Source: Parashewanella sp965200795 (lineage in GTDB: Bacteria > Pseudomonadota > Gammaproteobacteria > Enterobacterales > Shewanellaceae). From it: 64,000 bases of DNA. Below the pieces are notes generated by a model, which saw only the letters and a program-made list of their open reading frames with translations, had not been told where the DNA came from and did no database searches. Position 1 is the first letter of the stretch. Each line of letters begins with the position of its first letter. Shown here in pieces: positions 35,208 to 43,604 of this stretch. The DNA lies in contig CBDAVB010000004.1 of assembly GCA_965200795.1 (NCBI GenBank), forward strand, positions 82,749-146,748. Direction: 5' to 3'. The position numbers and the translations under genes were made by a program.

Positions 35208-35468
35208 GAAGTCACTGCCTCAAAATAACTTCACCGTCTCGCTGTCGTTTATTTTGGTTTATACAATTCTCGGGGACGTATCCGGCTGAGCTTTTTAAGT
35301 ACATTGGCGCGGCTTGATATCGGCAATTTTAAGCGCCAGCAAATCGGGAAGTCATTTCGTAAAGTTTCCCGGGCACTCTGAGACTTTGATAAGTCCCGCT
35401 TGTGCGGGGCTTTTTTATGTCGGTGTTTTTTTGATAGGCTTGGCTGACACACAAGTTATAAGGGCGTC
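35208..35468 (+). other. Intergenic region folE/glpK with terminator and possible short RNA
   Basis: No protein gene is seen. A TATACA box (35260-35265) lies about 125 nt upstream of a strong intrinsic terminator (35391-35416), which itself is 52 nt before glpK. The segment between could be a glpK leader with an attenuator or an independent small RNA; the -35 is weak. Confidence 0.3.
35391..35416 (+). terminator. Strong terminator upstream of glpK
   Basis: AAGTCCCGC (35391-35399) / GCGGGGCTT (35404-35412), TTGT loop, 9 bp with one T-G pair, T-run to 35416. It is 184 nt after folE and 52 nt before glpK. Confidence 0.85.
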
Positions 35469-36962
35469 ATGGTGGACAAATATATCGTTGCGCTGGATCA
35501 GGGTACGACTAGCTCGCGTACTATTATTTTTGATAAACAGGCGCGGATCGTAGCGCAAGCCCGGCGGGAGTTTAAGCAAATCTATCCCAAAGCGGGATGG
35601 GTGGAACACGATCCTATGGAACTATGGTCATCTCAGAGCTCAACCCTGATTGAAGCGGTTGCCAGAGCCGGAATACACAGTGACGACATCGCGTCCATGG
35701 GCATAACCAACCAACGGGAGACCACGATTGTCTGGGAAAAATCCACCGGCCGTCCGATTTATAATGCGATTGTTTGGCAATGCCGCCGCAGTCTGATCTT
35801 GTGTGAGCGGTTGAAAAAACAAGGCTATGATCAGCTTGTTAAGGAGAAAACAGGCCTGATACTCGACCCTTATTTTTCCGCCAGTAAGATTCGCTGGATT
35901 TTAGACAATGTCGGCGGCGCTCAGCAGCAGGCCGAAAATGGCGAATTACTGTTCGGAACAGTCGATTCCTGGCTGATATGGAAGCTTACGGAAGGTAAAG
36001 TCCATGTTACCGATCCGACGAACGCGTCAAGAACCATGCTGTTTAATATCAGTACTCATCAGTGGGATAAAGAGTTACTCAGCTTATTTAATATTCCGCA
36101 GCCTATGCTGCCACAGGTGAAACCCTCCAGTTGCGAATACGGCCGGACTCGTATCGCCGGAGAAGGCTCAAACATCGCCATTTCCGGAATCGCGGGCGAT
36201 CAGCAATCGGCGTTATTCGGACAGCTGTGTGTGAAAAAAGGCAGCGCTAAAAATACTTACGGTACGGGGTGTTTTATGCTAATGAATACCGGACAGGAAA
36301 GAGTTGAGTCTAAACATGGTTTGCTCACTACGTTGGCCGTCGGTGATAAGGGACAAATAACGTTTGCCCTTGAAGGATCGGTATTCATGGGCGGTGCCGT
36401 TATTCAGTGGCTCAGAGATGAGCTGGGTTTACTCAGGGACGCTAAAGACAGTGAATATTTCGCCGCGCAGGCGCAAGATAATAACGGCGTATACATGGTG
36501 CCCGCTTTTGTGGGATTAGGCGCGCCGTACTGGGACGCGGAGGCCAGAGGTACGATTGTCGGACTGACCAGAGGAGCCAGCAGGAATCACATCATCCGGG
36601 CCGGGCTTGAAGCCGTCGCTTATCAGTCAAAAGATCTGCTGGACGCGATGCAGCAAGACAGCGGCATTAAATTATCAGAGTTAAACGTTGACGGCGGAGC
36701 CGTCAGTAACGAGTTTCTGATGCAGTTTCAGTCCGATATCTGTGACATCATCATTTCCCGGCCGAACATCAATGAGACTACCGCCCTGGGTGCGGCGTTC
36801 CTGGCGGGTCTTGCCGTTAATTTCTGGAATAGTGTTGAGGATCTGGAACAATTAATCGCGGACGACAGGTACAGTTATCAACCCGCAATGCCCGCGGAGC
36901 GGAGACAGGAGCTATATCAGGGCTGGAAACTGGCCGTTCAGAAGACATTAAGTAGCGGCTGA
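35469..36962 (+). CDS. glpK: Glycerol kinase
   Basis: Phosphorylates glycerol to sn-glycerol-3-phosphate in the cytoplasm. The 497-residue product begins MVDKYIVALDQGTTSSRTI (phosphate-1 loop DQGTTSSR), has GWVEHDPMELW, ITNQRETTIVWEK, the glycerol-binding VWQCRR, GTGCFMLMNTG and the FGGY signature near LSELNVDGGAVSNEFLMQFQ. Length and motifs match E. coli GlpK closely. No glpF or glpD is adjacent. AAGGG precedes ATG 35469. Confidence 0.97.
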   Translation: MVDKYIVALDQGTTSSRTIIFDKQARIVAQARREFKQIYPKAGWVEHDPMELWSSQSSTLIEAVARAGIHSDDIASMGITNQRETTIVWEKSTGRPIYNAIVWQCRRSLILCERLKKQGYDQLVKEKTGLILDPYFSASKIRWILDNVGGAQQQAENGELLFGTVDSWLIWKLTEGKVHVTDPTNASRTMLFNISTHQWDKELLSLFNIPQPMLPQVKPSSCEYGRTRIAGEGSNIAISGIAGDQQSALFGQLCVKKGSAKNTYGTGCFMLMNTGQERVESKHGLLTTLAVGDKGQITFALEGSVFMGGAVIQWLRDELGLLRDAKDSEYFAAQAQDNNGVYMVPAFVGLGAPYWDAEARGTIVGLTRGASRNHIIRAGLEAVAYQSKDLLDAMQQDSGIKLSELNVDGGAVSNEFLMQFQSDICDIIISRPNINETTALGAAFLAGLAVNFWNSVEDLEQLIADDRYSYQPAMPAERRQELYQGWKLAVQKTLSSG

Positions 36963-37159
36963 TCAGTTTATTAATAAACGGCGTTAGGATCCGGTGCTGC
37001 GTCCGATTGCTTTCTCCGCCTTGTATAAGCCAAAAATAAACGGCAGCAAAACAGAGACGTTATTCCGGGACAGTTTCTTAGATTAACAGAGTTTAATTTG
37101 ACTGCGGCCATTACTCGTGAGACACGTGTAGAATCTGTCTTAATTTGCGGAGTGTTCAA

Positions 37160-38386
37160 ATGAGTAAATGGCTTTCGGGTATTTTTTTGTTTATTTTCAG
37201 TATAGCTTCACAAGCGCATGTTTTATTCTGTGGTACAAATTCGTTCAAAAAGGTAAGGCGGAGCAGTGGTGTTATCGATGCCTATTATTCTCCGGAGCGG
37301 CGGATAACGAATGAAGATTTACAGAAGATTTCACAGCGACTTAAGTATATTACGGTATTGAGTTATGGCTTTGGTCATATTGACTCGGGCGTTTTAACGC
37401 TGTCAAAAACTGACATAGACAATATTAACTTATTGGATCGGTGGCGTCACGCGCACGGAAAAAACGGTGACCCTGAATTCGCTATGGTACTCTCAATCGG
37501 CGGCTGGGGAGACAGAGAAAAGTTTACGCCTTTCCTGACCGATGAGATCAAGCTTAATCGCTTTGTTGATTCCGCGAAATCCGTCATGGATAAGTACCCG
37601 TTTGACGGTATCGATGTTGACTGGGAAAATGTGTTACTGGCATCAAAGCCAGAGCAAAAAGGCGTTACCGATCTTTTGCGGAAATTGAAACAAGAGTTAC
37701 CTGACGGCGCTTGTGTTACCAATGCCGTTCCCGCGACACCCTTTTATTGGCGGCATTACCCCAGCGCGCGGGACTGGCGGCAATATGTCGACTGGAGTGT
37801 CGTGATGGGCTATGACTTGTACGGCACTTTTGGTCCTTACGCCGAGGTAGCGTCGAATCTGAGAGTCATCAATACCGGCAAAACCGCCGAAAATGATTAT
37901 CACTATAATTACCCTCAGTCCGTGTCCGTGGCCGGCGCGATGCGACATTATCAGCGACAAGGTTTGGATTTTCAAAAGCAGATAATGGGCGTGCCCTTTT
38001 ACTGTCACAGTTATTATGTGACGTCCGATAAAAACTTTGGTTATCGCCAGCCGGTGTTTGATCCCAATATCAGTGCCCAGGTACCGGTCACGGACGCGAT
38101 GAGGATCCGTAATAAAGGCAGAATAAAAACTTTTCCTGACGGCAGTAGTATCAGCCTCACTAAAGTACCGAATAACAAACAGCAGCGTTTTCAGTTTTTA
38201 AGTTGTGAAACGCCGCGGTCACTGACCATAAAAGCACATTATGTGAAAAACAATAATATGGCCGGAATGTCCATGTGGGAATTGAGCCAGGATCTGCCCT
38301 ACTGCGGAAACTCGCTATTAAGATCGATGAGGTCAGCTCTGGGTATTAACGCTGAGTGTGATCTTAACGACAGCTCCGGCAATTAA
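37160..38386 (+). CDS. Secreted chitinase, glycoside hydrolase family 18
   Basis: Endo-acting hydrolase of chitin beta-1,4 bonds, exported. ATG 37160 (GGAG 8 nt before) is chosen over a frame beginning at 37145. The 408-residue product has a signal peptide (LSGIFLFIFSIASQA), the SxGG motif SIGGW (112-116) and the GH18 catalytic DGIDVDWE (149-156, Glu156 the acid/base), then MGYDLYG and a late MSMWELSQD strand. No carbohydrate-binding module is seen. Monocistronic, followed by a terminator. In a host-associated bacterium it may degrade host or dietary chitin (inference). Confidence 0.93.
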   Translation: MSKWLSGIFLFIFSIASQAHVLFCGTNSFKKVRRSSGVIDAYYSPERRITNEDLQKISQRLKYITVLSYGFGHIDSGVLTLSKTDIDNINLLDRWRHAHGKNGDPEFAMVLSIGGWGDREKFTPFLTDEIKLNRFVDSAKSVMDKYPFDGIDVDWENVLLASKPEQKGVTDLLRKLKQELPDGACVTNAVPATPFYWRHYPSARDWRQYVDWSVVMGYDLYGTFGPYAEVASNLRVINTGKTAENDYHYNYPQSVSVAGAMRHYQRQGLDFQKQIMGVPFYCHSYYVTSDKNFGYRQPVFDPNISAQVPVTDAMRIRNKGRIKTFPDGSSISLTKVPNNKQQRFQFLSCETPRSLTIKAHYVKNNNMAGMSMWELSQDLPYCGNSLLRSMRSALGINAECDLNDSSGN

Positions 38387-38418
38387 CAAGCGAGTCTGCT
38401 TCGTAAATATTCGAGAAC

Positions 38419-38453
38419 GGCTGTGATTATCCCCGGTCACAGCCTATATTTTT
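38419..38453 (+). terminator. Terminator after the chitinase gene
   Basis: GGCTGTGA (38419-38426) / TCACAGCC (38437-38444), perfect 8-bp stem, 10-nt loop, followed by TATATTTTT. Confidence 0.75.
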
Positions 38454-38510
38454 CCTCATCTTACGCACGTTAAAGCGCATCAGAACGGGATTTATCCGAT
38501 TTAACAAATC

Positions 38511-38540
38511 TTGACATCTATTGCCTTGTGTCTCTAAACT
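38511..38540 (+). promoter_or_regulatory. Promoter of the dcw cluster (Pmra)
   Basis: Perfect -35 TTGACA (38511-38516), 18-nt spacer, TAAACT (38535-38540). It lies just upstream of three MraZ-type repeats and 116 nt before mraZ, matching the placement of the mra promoter in other gammaproteobacteria. Confidence 0.7.
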
Positions 38541-38549
38541 TAGCTTAAG

Positions 38550-38579
38550 TGGGAAATTGTGGGTATTTGTGGATCATAG
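38550..38579 (+). promoter_or_regulatory. MraZ operator: three TGGG-type direct repeats at 10-bp spacing
   Basis: TGGGAAATTG, TGGGTATTTG and TGGATCATAG follow each other at 38550, 38560 and 38570. MraZ of E. coli binds TGGG-starting direct repeats with this periodicity in the mra promoter region; the third copy is degenerate (TGGA). Position just downstream of the -10 suggests autorepression. Confidence 0.75.
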
Positions 38580-38656
38580 CCTGCAAAACATAGCTAGATA
38601 TGTTGATAGAGTTAAGCAAGATTATGTTTTCTGGTTAACAACAAGGATGATTAAAC

Positions 38657-39115
38657 GTGTTTTCTGGTGCCAGCAGTATCAACTTAGACGCCAAAGGTCG
38701 GCTTGCGGTTCCGATGCGATACCGGGATCTTTTGCGGGTTGAATCTGAAGGAAAGCTGGTCATCACCGTCGATATACAATCTTCTTGTTTACTCCTCTAC
38801 CCCTTGAAAGAGTGGAATCAAATTGAAACTAAGCTTATGGCGCTTTCTGATACACAACCCACGGAAAGGGCTTTGAAACGGCTGTTGCTCGGACATGCCC
38901 ATGAATGCGAACTGGACAGTAACGGACGCATCCTGTTGCCGTTGCCGCTGAGACAATACGCAAGTCTGACCAAACACACCATGTTGGTCGGGCAACTTAA
39001 TAAATTTGAATTATGGGATGCGCAATCGTGGCAGCAGCTCATAGAAGACAGCAAACAAAAGATTGCCGCTGAAGATCTGGCCGGTAATGAACGCTTAGCT
39101 GATTTTTCGTTGTAG
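38657..39115 (+). CDS. mraZ: Transcriptional regulator MraZ
   Basis: Dodecameric AbrB-fold regulator that represses the dcw operon. The 152-residue product has two SpoVT-AbrB units: GASSINLDAKGRLAVPMRYRD (about 4-24) and HECELDSNGRILLPLPLRQYA (about 81-101). GTG start at 38657 with AAGGATG upstream. First gene of the cluster; its operator lies about 80 nt upstream. Confidence 0.97.
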   Translation: MFSGASSINLDAKGRLAVPMRYRDLLRVESEGKLVITVDIQSSCLLLYPLKEWNQIETKLMALSDTQPTERALKRLLLGHAHECELDSNGRILLPLPLRQYASLTKHTMLVGQLNKFELWDAQSWQQLIEDSKQKIAAEDLAGNERLADFSL

Positions 39116-39138
39116 CGTTAATAGGAAAAAAGAGCTTT

Positions 39139-40080
39139 ATGAGTGGAGAATTCGCCCATTTATCCGTCCTGCTTAAAGAAACGGTCGACGGATTAAACAT
39201 AAAACCCGACGGCGTCTATATTGACGGCACTTTCGGTCGCGGGGGGCATTCTGGTCTCATACTGTCTCAGTTAGGCGCTGACGGCCGGTTGATCGCCATT
39301 GATCGTGATCCTCAAGCCGTCGAGGCGTCAAAGCGTTTTGCTGACGATGAGCGTTTTCAGATCATTCACGGTGGTTTCGGGCAATTACAGGGCTACATCA
39401 ATGAGCTCGGACTGGCGGGAAAAATTGACGGGGTATTATTAGATCTCGGCGTGTCTTCACCGCAGCTGGATAACGCTGAGCGTGGTTTCAGCTTTTTGCG
39501 TGACGGACCGCTGGATATGCGTATGGACAACAGTCAAGGTGAGACGGCGGCTCAGTGGATCGCCCGGGCTGAAATTGAAGATATGGCGTGGGTGTTTAAA
39601 ACCTACGGTGAGGAGAAAAATTCACGGCACATTGCGCGCTGTATCGCGGCGGACAGAGAAAAAACGCCGTTTCTGCGAACCAAAGATCTGGCGGATCTCA
39701 TCGTACGCGTTACCAGGAAGAAAGAAAAAAATAAACATCCGGCGACGAGAGTGTTTCAGGCGATCCGAATTTATATCAACAGTGAGCTGGAGCAAATCGA
39801 TCAGGCTCTGGAAGGTGCGTTAAAAGTCTTGTCACCGAAAGGCCGGTTGTCCGTGATCAGTTTCCACTCACTTGAGGATCGAATGGTAAAACGTTTTATC
39901 CGCCGTAACAGTCAGGCGCCGGAAGTGCCGTTTGGCATGCCCTTCAGCAGCGAAGAACTGGATAAGCGACGCAAGTTAAAACCGATTGGTAAGGCTCAAA
40001 AACCGTCGGAAGCTGAGCTGGAAGTGAATCCGAGAGCCAGAAGCTCGGTGTTACGAGTGGCCGAGCGGCGTGATTATTAA
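39139..40080 (+). CDS. rsmH: 16S rRNA (cytosine-1402 N4)-methyltransferase
   Basis: SAM-dependent enzyme methylating C1402 in the ribosomal P site. The 313-residue product has HLSVLLKETVDGL at the start, the SAM motif GTFGRGGHSGLIL (about 31-43), DLGVSSPQLDNAERGFSF (about 102-119) and the VISFHSLEDRMVKRF and NPRARSSVLRVAER motifs. Standard second gene of the cluster, 23 nt after mraZ. Confidence 0.97.
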   Translation: MSGEFAHLSVLLKETVDGLNIKPDGVYIDGTFGRGGHSGLILSQLGADGRLIAIDRDPQAVEASKRFADDERFQIIHGGFGQLQGYINELGLAGKIDGVLLDLGVSSPQLDNAERGFSFLRDGPLDMRMDNSQGETAAQWIARAEIEDMAWVFKTYGEEKNSRHIARCIAADREKTPFLRTKDLADLIVRVTRKKEKNKHPATRVFQAIRIYINSELEQIDQALEGALKVLSPKGRLSVISFHSLEDRMVKRFIRRNSQAPEVPFGMPFSSEELDKRRKLKPIGKAQKPSEAELEVNPRARSSVLRVAERRDY

Positions 40081-40090
40081 GGATTAAGTT

Positions 40091-40405
40091 ATGACAAAGG
40101 GACAATTGAGCTTATCAAAGATAATCTTTCAGGACTTATTAAATCATAAGCTGCTGATGCTTTTGTCGTCTTTAGTGATTGCCTGTGCCCTTTTGGTGGT
40201 TTATTTCAGCCATCAGACCCGTGAGTTAACCAACGAGTGGGATCGTCAGCTGCAGGAGCGGGACAGTCTGGACATTGAGTGGCGAAATTTACTGCTGGAA
40301 GAGCAGGCGCAAACCGAGCATAGCCGTATTATTCGAATCGCGACTAAAAAGTTGCATATGAAACGCCCGTTGCCGAAAGAAGAAATTCTGGTGAAACGAC
40401 CATGA
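40091..40405 (+). CDS. ftsL: Cell division protein FtsL
   Basis: Bitopic division protein that forms the FtsQLB complex and activates FtsWI. The 104-residue product has a cytoplasmic segment, one TM helix (about 19-38, LMLLSSLVIACALLVVYF) and a periplasmic leucine-zipper-like coiled coil (LTNEWDRQLQERDSLDIEWRNLLLEE region). Last four bases overlap ftsI (ATGA). Identified by position and topology as much as by sequence. Confidence 0.93.
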   Translation: MTKGQLSLSKIIFQDLLNHKLLMLLSSLVIACALLVVYFSHQTRELTNEWDRQLQERDSLDIEWRNLLLEEQAQTEHSRIIRIATKKLHMKRPLPKEEILVKRP

Positions 40406-42138
40406 GCAGACAAGCTAAGAAAAAGCAGCCACCGCAGATGATGCCGGTGCGTTTATACGTACTGGTCGGTTTTGTGTGTCTGATGTTTATCAGTTTGATC
40501 GGGCGTGCCGCTTATATTCAGTTAATCGAGCCGGAGCGCCTGCGTAAAGAAAGCGATATGCGTACTTTGCGCACCACAAGCAGCGAAGCGCACCGGGGTT
40601 TGATCTCAGACAGAAATGGTGAAATGCTGGCGGTCAGCGTGCCCGTGCGGGCGGTCTGGGCGGATCCTAAAATCGTACATGATCGAAAAGCTCTGCGTGA
40701 ACGTCGCCGCTGGCAAGCGTTAGCTGATGTACTGCAAATGCCGGTTGAAAAAGTATTGCGGCGGGTGACGGTCAATCCGAACAAACGTTTTACCTACCTC
40801 AAGCGACAAGTTACGCCGGCTGTAGCCGACTACATCCGCCAGTTAAAATTACCGGGTATTTATCTTAAAGCGGAATCCAGACGCTATTACCCTACGGGTG
40901 AGATTGACGCCCAGTTGATAGGCATCACTAATATCGACGATAAAGGCATCGAAGGCATCGAGCGCGCTTACGATCGATGGCTGACGGGTACGCCGTCTAA
41001 ACAGAAGGTCAGGAAATCACGAGACGGTAAGGTGGTGGAACGGCTGGATGTGGTTCAGCAAGGTGAAAACTCAAATGATTTAGTATTGAGTATTGATCAG
41101 CGAATTCAAGCGCTCGCTTACCGTGAACTGAAACGCACTACAGAATTTACCCAGGCCGCTTCCGGCAGTGTTGTGGTGCTGGATGTGCATACGGGCGAAG
41201 TGCTGGCGATGGTCAATACTCCGTCATATAACCCGAATTCGAGAGAAGGACTGCAAAGTTATCGCATGCGCAATCGCGCCCTTACCGATATGTACGAGCC
41301 GGGCTCTACAATCAAACCCTTTGTCGTTGCCGCCGCGCTTGAAGCCGGGACAATTAAGGAAGATGAAATAATTCCGACTTCACCGGGATGGATGCGTATC
41401 GGCGGGCGACGGGTACGTGACGCCGCGAACCACGGTGATATGTCATTGTCACAGGTATTGATTAAATCCAGTAATGTCGGCATCAGTAAGGTGGCCTTAT
41501 CTATGCCGGTTGATCAGTTACTCGGCACTTATCAGTCGATGGGGTTAGGTAATTATTCCGGCATTGATTTGATCGGCGAAAGCGCCGGCATTATTCATGA
41601 CCGGCCCCGCTGGTCAGATTTTGAGCGTGCAACCTTATCCTTCGGTTACGCTTTAACAGCGACGCCGCTGCAATTAGCGCGGATGTATGCCACATTGGGC
41701 AGCGGCGGGATTTTATACCCGACGTCAATTTTGAAGCTAACTAAACAGCCGGAAGGTCAGCGGGTGCTGGAGCGGCGGATTGCTGAAGGTGTAATGAACA
41801 TGCTGATCGGAGTCACGGAAAAAGGCGGTACGGCAACCAAAGCGCATATCGCCGGGTATCCTGTCGCAGGTAAAACGGGTACCAGCAAGAAAGCCGTAGC
41901 CGGTGGCTATGGTGATGATTATGTGGGGTTATTTGCCGGCGTCGCACCAATTCATAATCCAAGACTGGCAATTGCGGTGGTGATCAATGATCCCAAAGGT
42001 GATCACTACTACGGCGGTGATGTCGCCGGCCCGGTGTTTGCCAAGGTGATGTCCGGCGCCCTGCAAATGCTCAATGTTGAGCCAATCAGCTCAACCGAGC
42101 AATCAAGAATGGCGGCTTATTCCGGGGGAATAAAATAA
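40402..42138 (+). CDS. ftsI: Septal transpeptidase FtsI (PBP3)
   Basis: Class B PBP that crosslinks septal peptidoglycan with FtsW. The 578-residue product has a cytoplasmic tail, TM helix (about 18-37), pedestal domain with RGLISDRNGEMLAVS (about 65-79), and a transpeptidase domain with SxxK (S302-K305 in EPGSTIKPF), SSN (in LIKSSNVGISK) and KTGTS (in VAGKTGTSKKAV). Length close to E. coli 588. Overlaps ftsL by 4 nt and shares a base with murE (TAATG). Confidence 0.97.
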   Translation: MSRQAKKKQPPQMMPVRLYVLVGFVCLMFISLIGRAAYIQLIEPERLRKESDMRTLRTTSSEAHRGLISDRNGEMLAVSVPVRAVWADPKIVHDRKALRERRRWQALADVLQMPVEKVLRRVTVNPNKRFTYLKRQVTPAVADYIRQLKLPGIYLKAESRRYYPTGEIDAQLIGITNIDDKGIEGIERAYDRWLTGTPSKQKVRKSRDGKVVERLDVVQQGENSNDLVLSIDQRIQALAYRELKRTTEFTQAASGSVVVLDVHTGEVLAMVNTPSYNPNSREGLQSYRMRNRALTDMYEPGSTIKPFVVAAALEAGTIKEDEIIPTSPGWMRIGGRRVRDAANHGDMSLSQVLIKSSNVGISKVALSMPVDQLLGTYQSMGLGNYSGIDLIGESAGIIHDRPRWSDFERATLSFGYALTATPLQLARMYATLGSGGILYPTSILKLTKQPEGQRVLERRIAEGVMNMLIGVTEKGGTATKAHIAGYPVAGKTGTSKKAVAGGYGDDYVGLFAGVAPIHNPRLAIAVVINDPKGDHYYGGDVAGPVFAKVMSGALQMLNVEPISSTEQSRMAAYSGGIK

Positions 42139-43604
42139 TGTTGATAAAAGATCTCCTCGCGCCATGGTTTCATTACGGCGGCGGGCAAAGAGTTAACGAC
42201 TTACGGCTGGACAGTCGCGGCGTTCAAGCCGGCGACGTGTTTGTGGCTGTTCCGGGATACGAGGTTGACGGGCGTCAGTTTATCGCGCCGGCTTTTGAAA
42301 AAGGCGCTGTCGCCGCCCTGGTTCATACCGATGAGCCTGAGCGGCACGGTAAGGTTGAACACACGGAATTTGGGTTAGCAATCCATTTTTTTCGTTTAAA
42401 CGCTCAGCTTTCGGCGCTGGCGATGCAGCGTTACCCGGTTGATCCAAGCCGAATGACCATTGTAGGCGTTACCGGCACCAACGGTAAAACCACGGTGACT
42501 CAGCTGATCGCGCAATTGAGCGAGGGTATCGGTAAAACCGCCGCGGTAATGGGAACCACGGGAAATGGCTTGTGGGGACAGTTAGAGGAAACCGTAAATA
42601 CCACATCTGATGCGATAACGGTTATGCGTGAGCTGCATCGTTACCAGCAATCAGGCGCGAAAATCTGTGCCATGGAAGTCTCCAGTCACGGACTGGTGCA
42701 GCATCGTGTCGATGCCGTCCCGTTTTCAACGGCGATTATGACCAACCTCAGCCGAGATCACCTCGACTTTCACGGTGATATGCAATCTTACTCTAAAGCC
42801 AAACAAACCTTATTTAAGTTCGCCAGCTTAAACAACGGCCTGTTGAATTTTGATGATGAAACGGCCCAGTCCTGGCGCTTTAATCTTAAGCCGCAATTAG
42901 CGCAGGGTTTCAGCCTGCGCGATGACATCAACGCGCGCTTTTATATCGAAGATGCCCGGTTCCACGAAACCGGCGTGACCGCGACATTAGTCTGGTCACA
43001 GGGGCGGGCGCGGCTGGAGTCACCGTTGTTAGGCGGTTTCAACCTGTCGAATTTAGTCGCCGCTATCGCCGCCCTTTATCTCGAGGGCGCCGGGATGCCG
43101 GTGTTGCTTGAGCAGGTTAAGTACCTGAAACCGGCTACGGGACGCATGGAGCAATATAAAAAAGGCGATGTGGCTGTGGTCGTGGATTACGCCCACACGC
43201 CTGACGCGCTGGAAAAAGCGCTGCAAACTTTAAGGCAGCATTGCCGGGGTGATTTATGGTGCGTGTTCGGCTGCGGCGGTGATCGCGACAAAGGTAAACG
43301 CCCGTTTATGGCGGCGGCGGCGGAAAGCTACGCCGATAATGTGGTGCTGACCAGTGACAACCCTAGACGGGAAAAGCCGGAAGTCATCATTGGCGATGTG
43401 TTAGCCGGATTTAACGAGCCTGAGCGAATTACGGTTTGCGTCGATCGTATCGATGCCATTAAAAACTCGGTGAAACAAGCGAAACAGGGTGACATTATTT
43501 TAGTGGCCGGCAAAGGGCACGAAATCTATCAGGAAATTAACGGCGTCAGGCATGATTATGACGAGCGTGCTTTGATTGCGGAGTTGATGGAGGTGAAAGC
43601 ATGA
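42138..43604 (+). CDS. murE: UDP-MurNAc-L-Ala-D-Glu:meso-DAP ligase
   Basis: Adds meso-diaminopimelate to the UDP-MurNAc dipeptide in the cytoplasm. The 488-residue product has the ATP loop GVTGTNGKTTVTQL, the DYAHTPDALEKAL segment and the DNPR motif in LTSDNPRREKPE, which in this family marks DAP rather than lysine specificity. The catalytic NLSRDHLDFHGDMQSYSKAK region is complete. Four-nt overlap with murF. Confidence 0.97.
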   Translation: MLIKDLLAPWFHYGGGQRVNDLRLDSRGVQAGDVFVAVPGYEVDGRQFIAPAFEKGAVAALVHTDEPERHGKVEHTEFGLAIHFFRLNAQLSALAMQRYPVDPSRMTIVGVTGTNGKTTVTQLIAQLSEGIGKTAAVMGTTGNGLWGQLEETVNTTSDAITVMRELHRYQQSGAKICAMEVSSHGLVQHRVDAVPFSTAIMTNLSRDHLDFHGDMQSYSKAKQTLFKFASLNNGLLNFDDETAQSWRFNLKPQLAQGFSLRDDINARFYIEDARFHETGVTATLVWSQGRARLESPLLGGFNLSNLVAAIAALYLEGAGMPVLLEQVKYLKPATGRMEQYKKGDVAVVVDYAHTPDALEKALQTLRQHCRGDLWCVFGCGGDRDKGKRPFMAAAAESYADNVVLTSDNPRREKPEVIIGDVLAGFNEPERITVCVDRIDAIKNSVKQAKQGDIILVAGKGHEIYQEINGVRHDYDERALIAELMEVKA

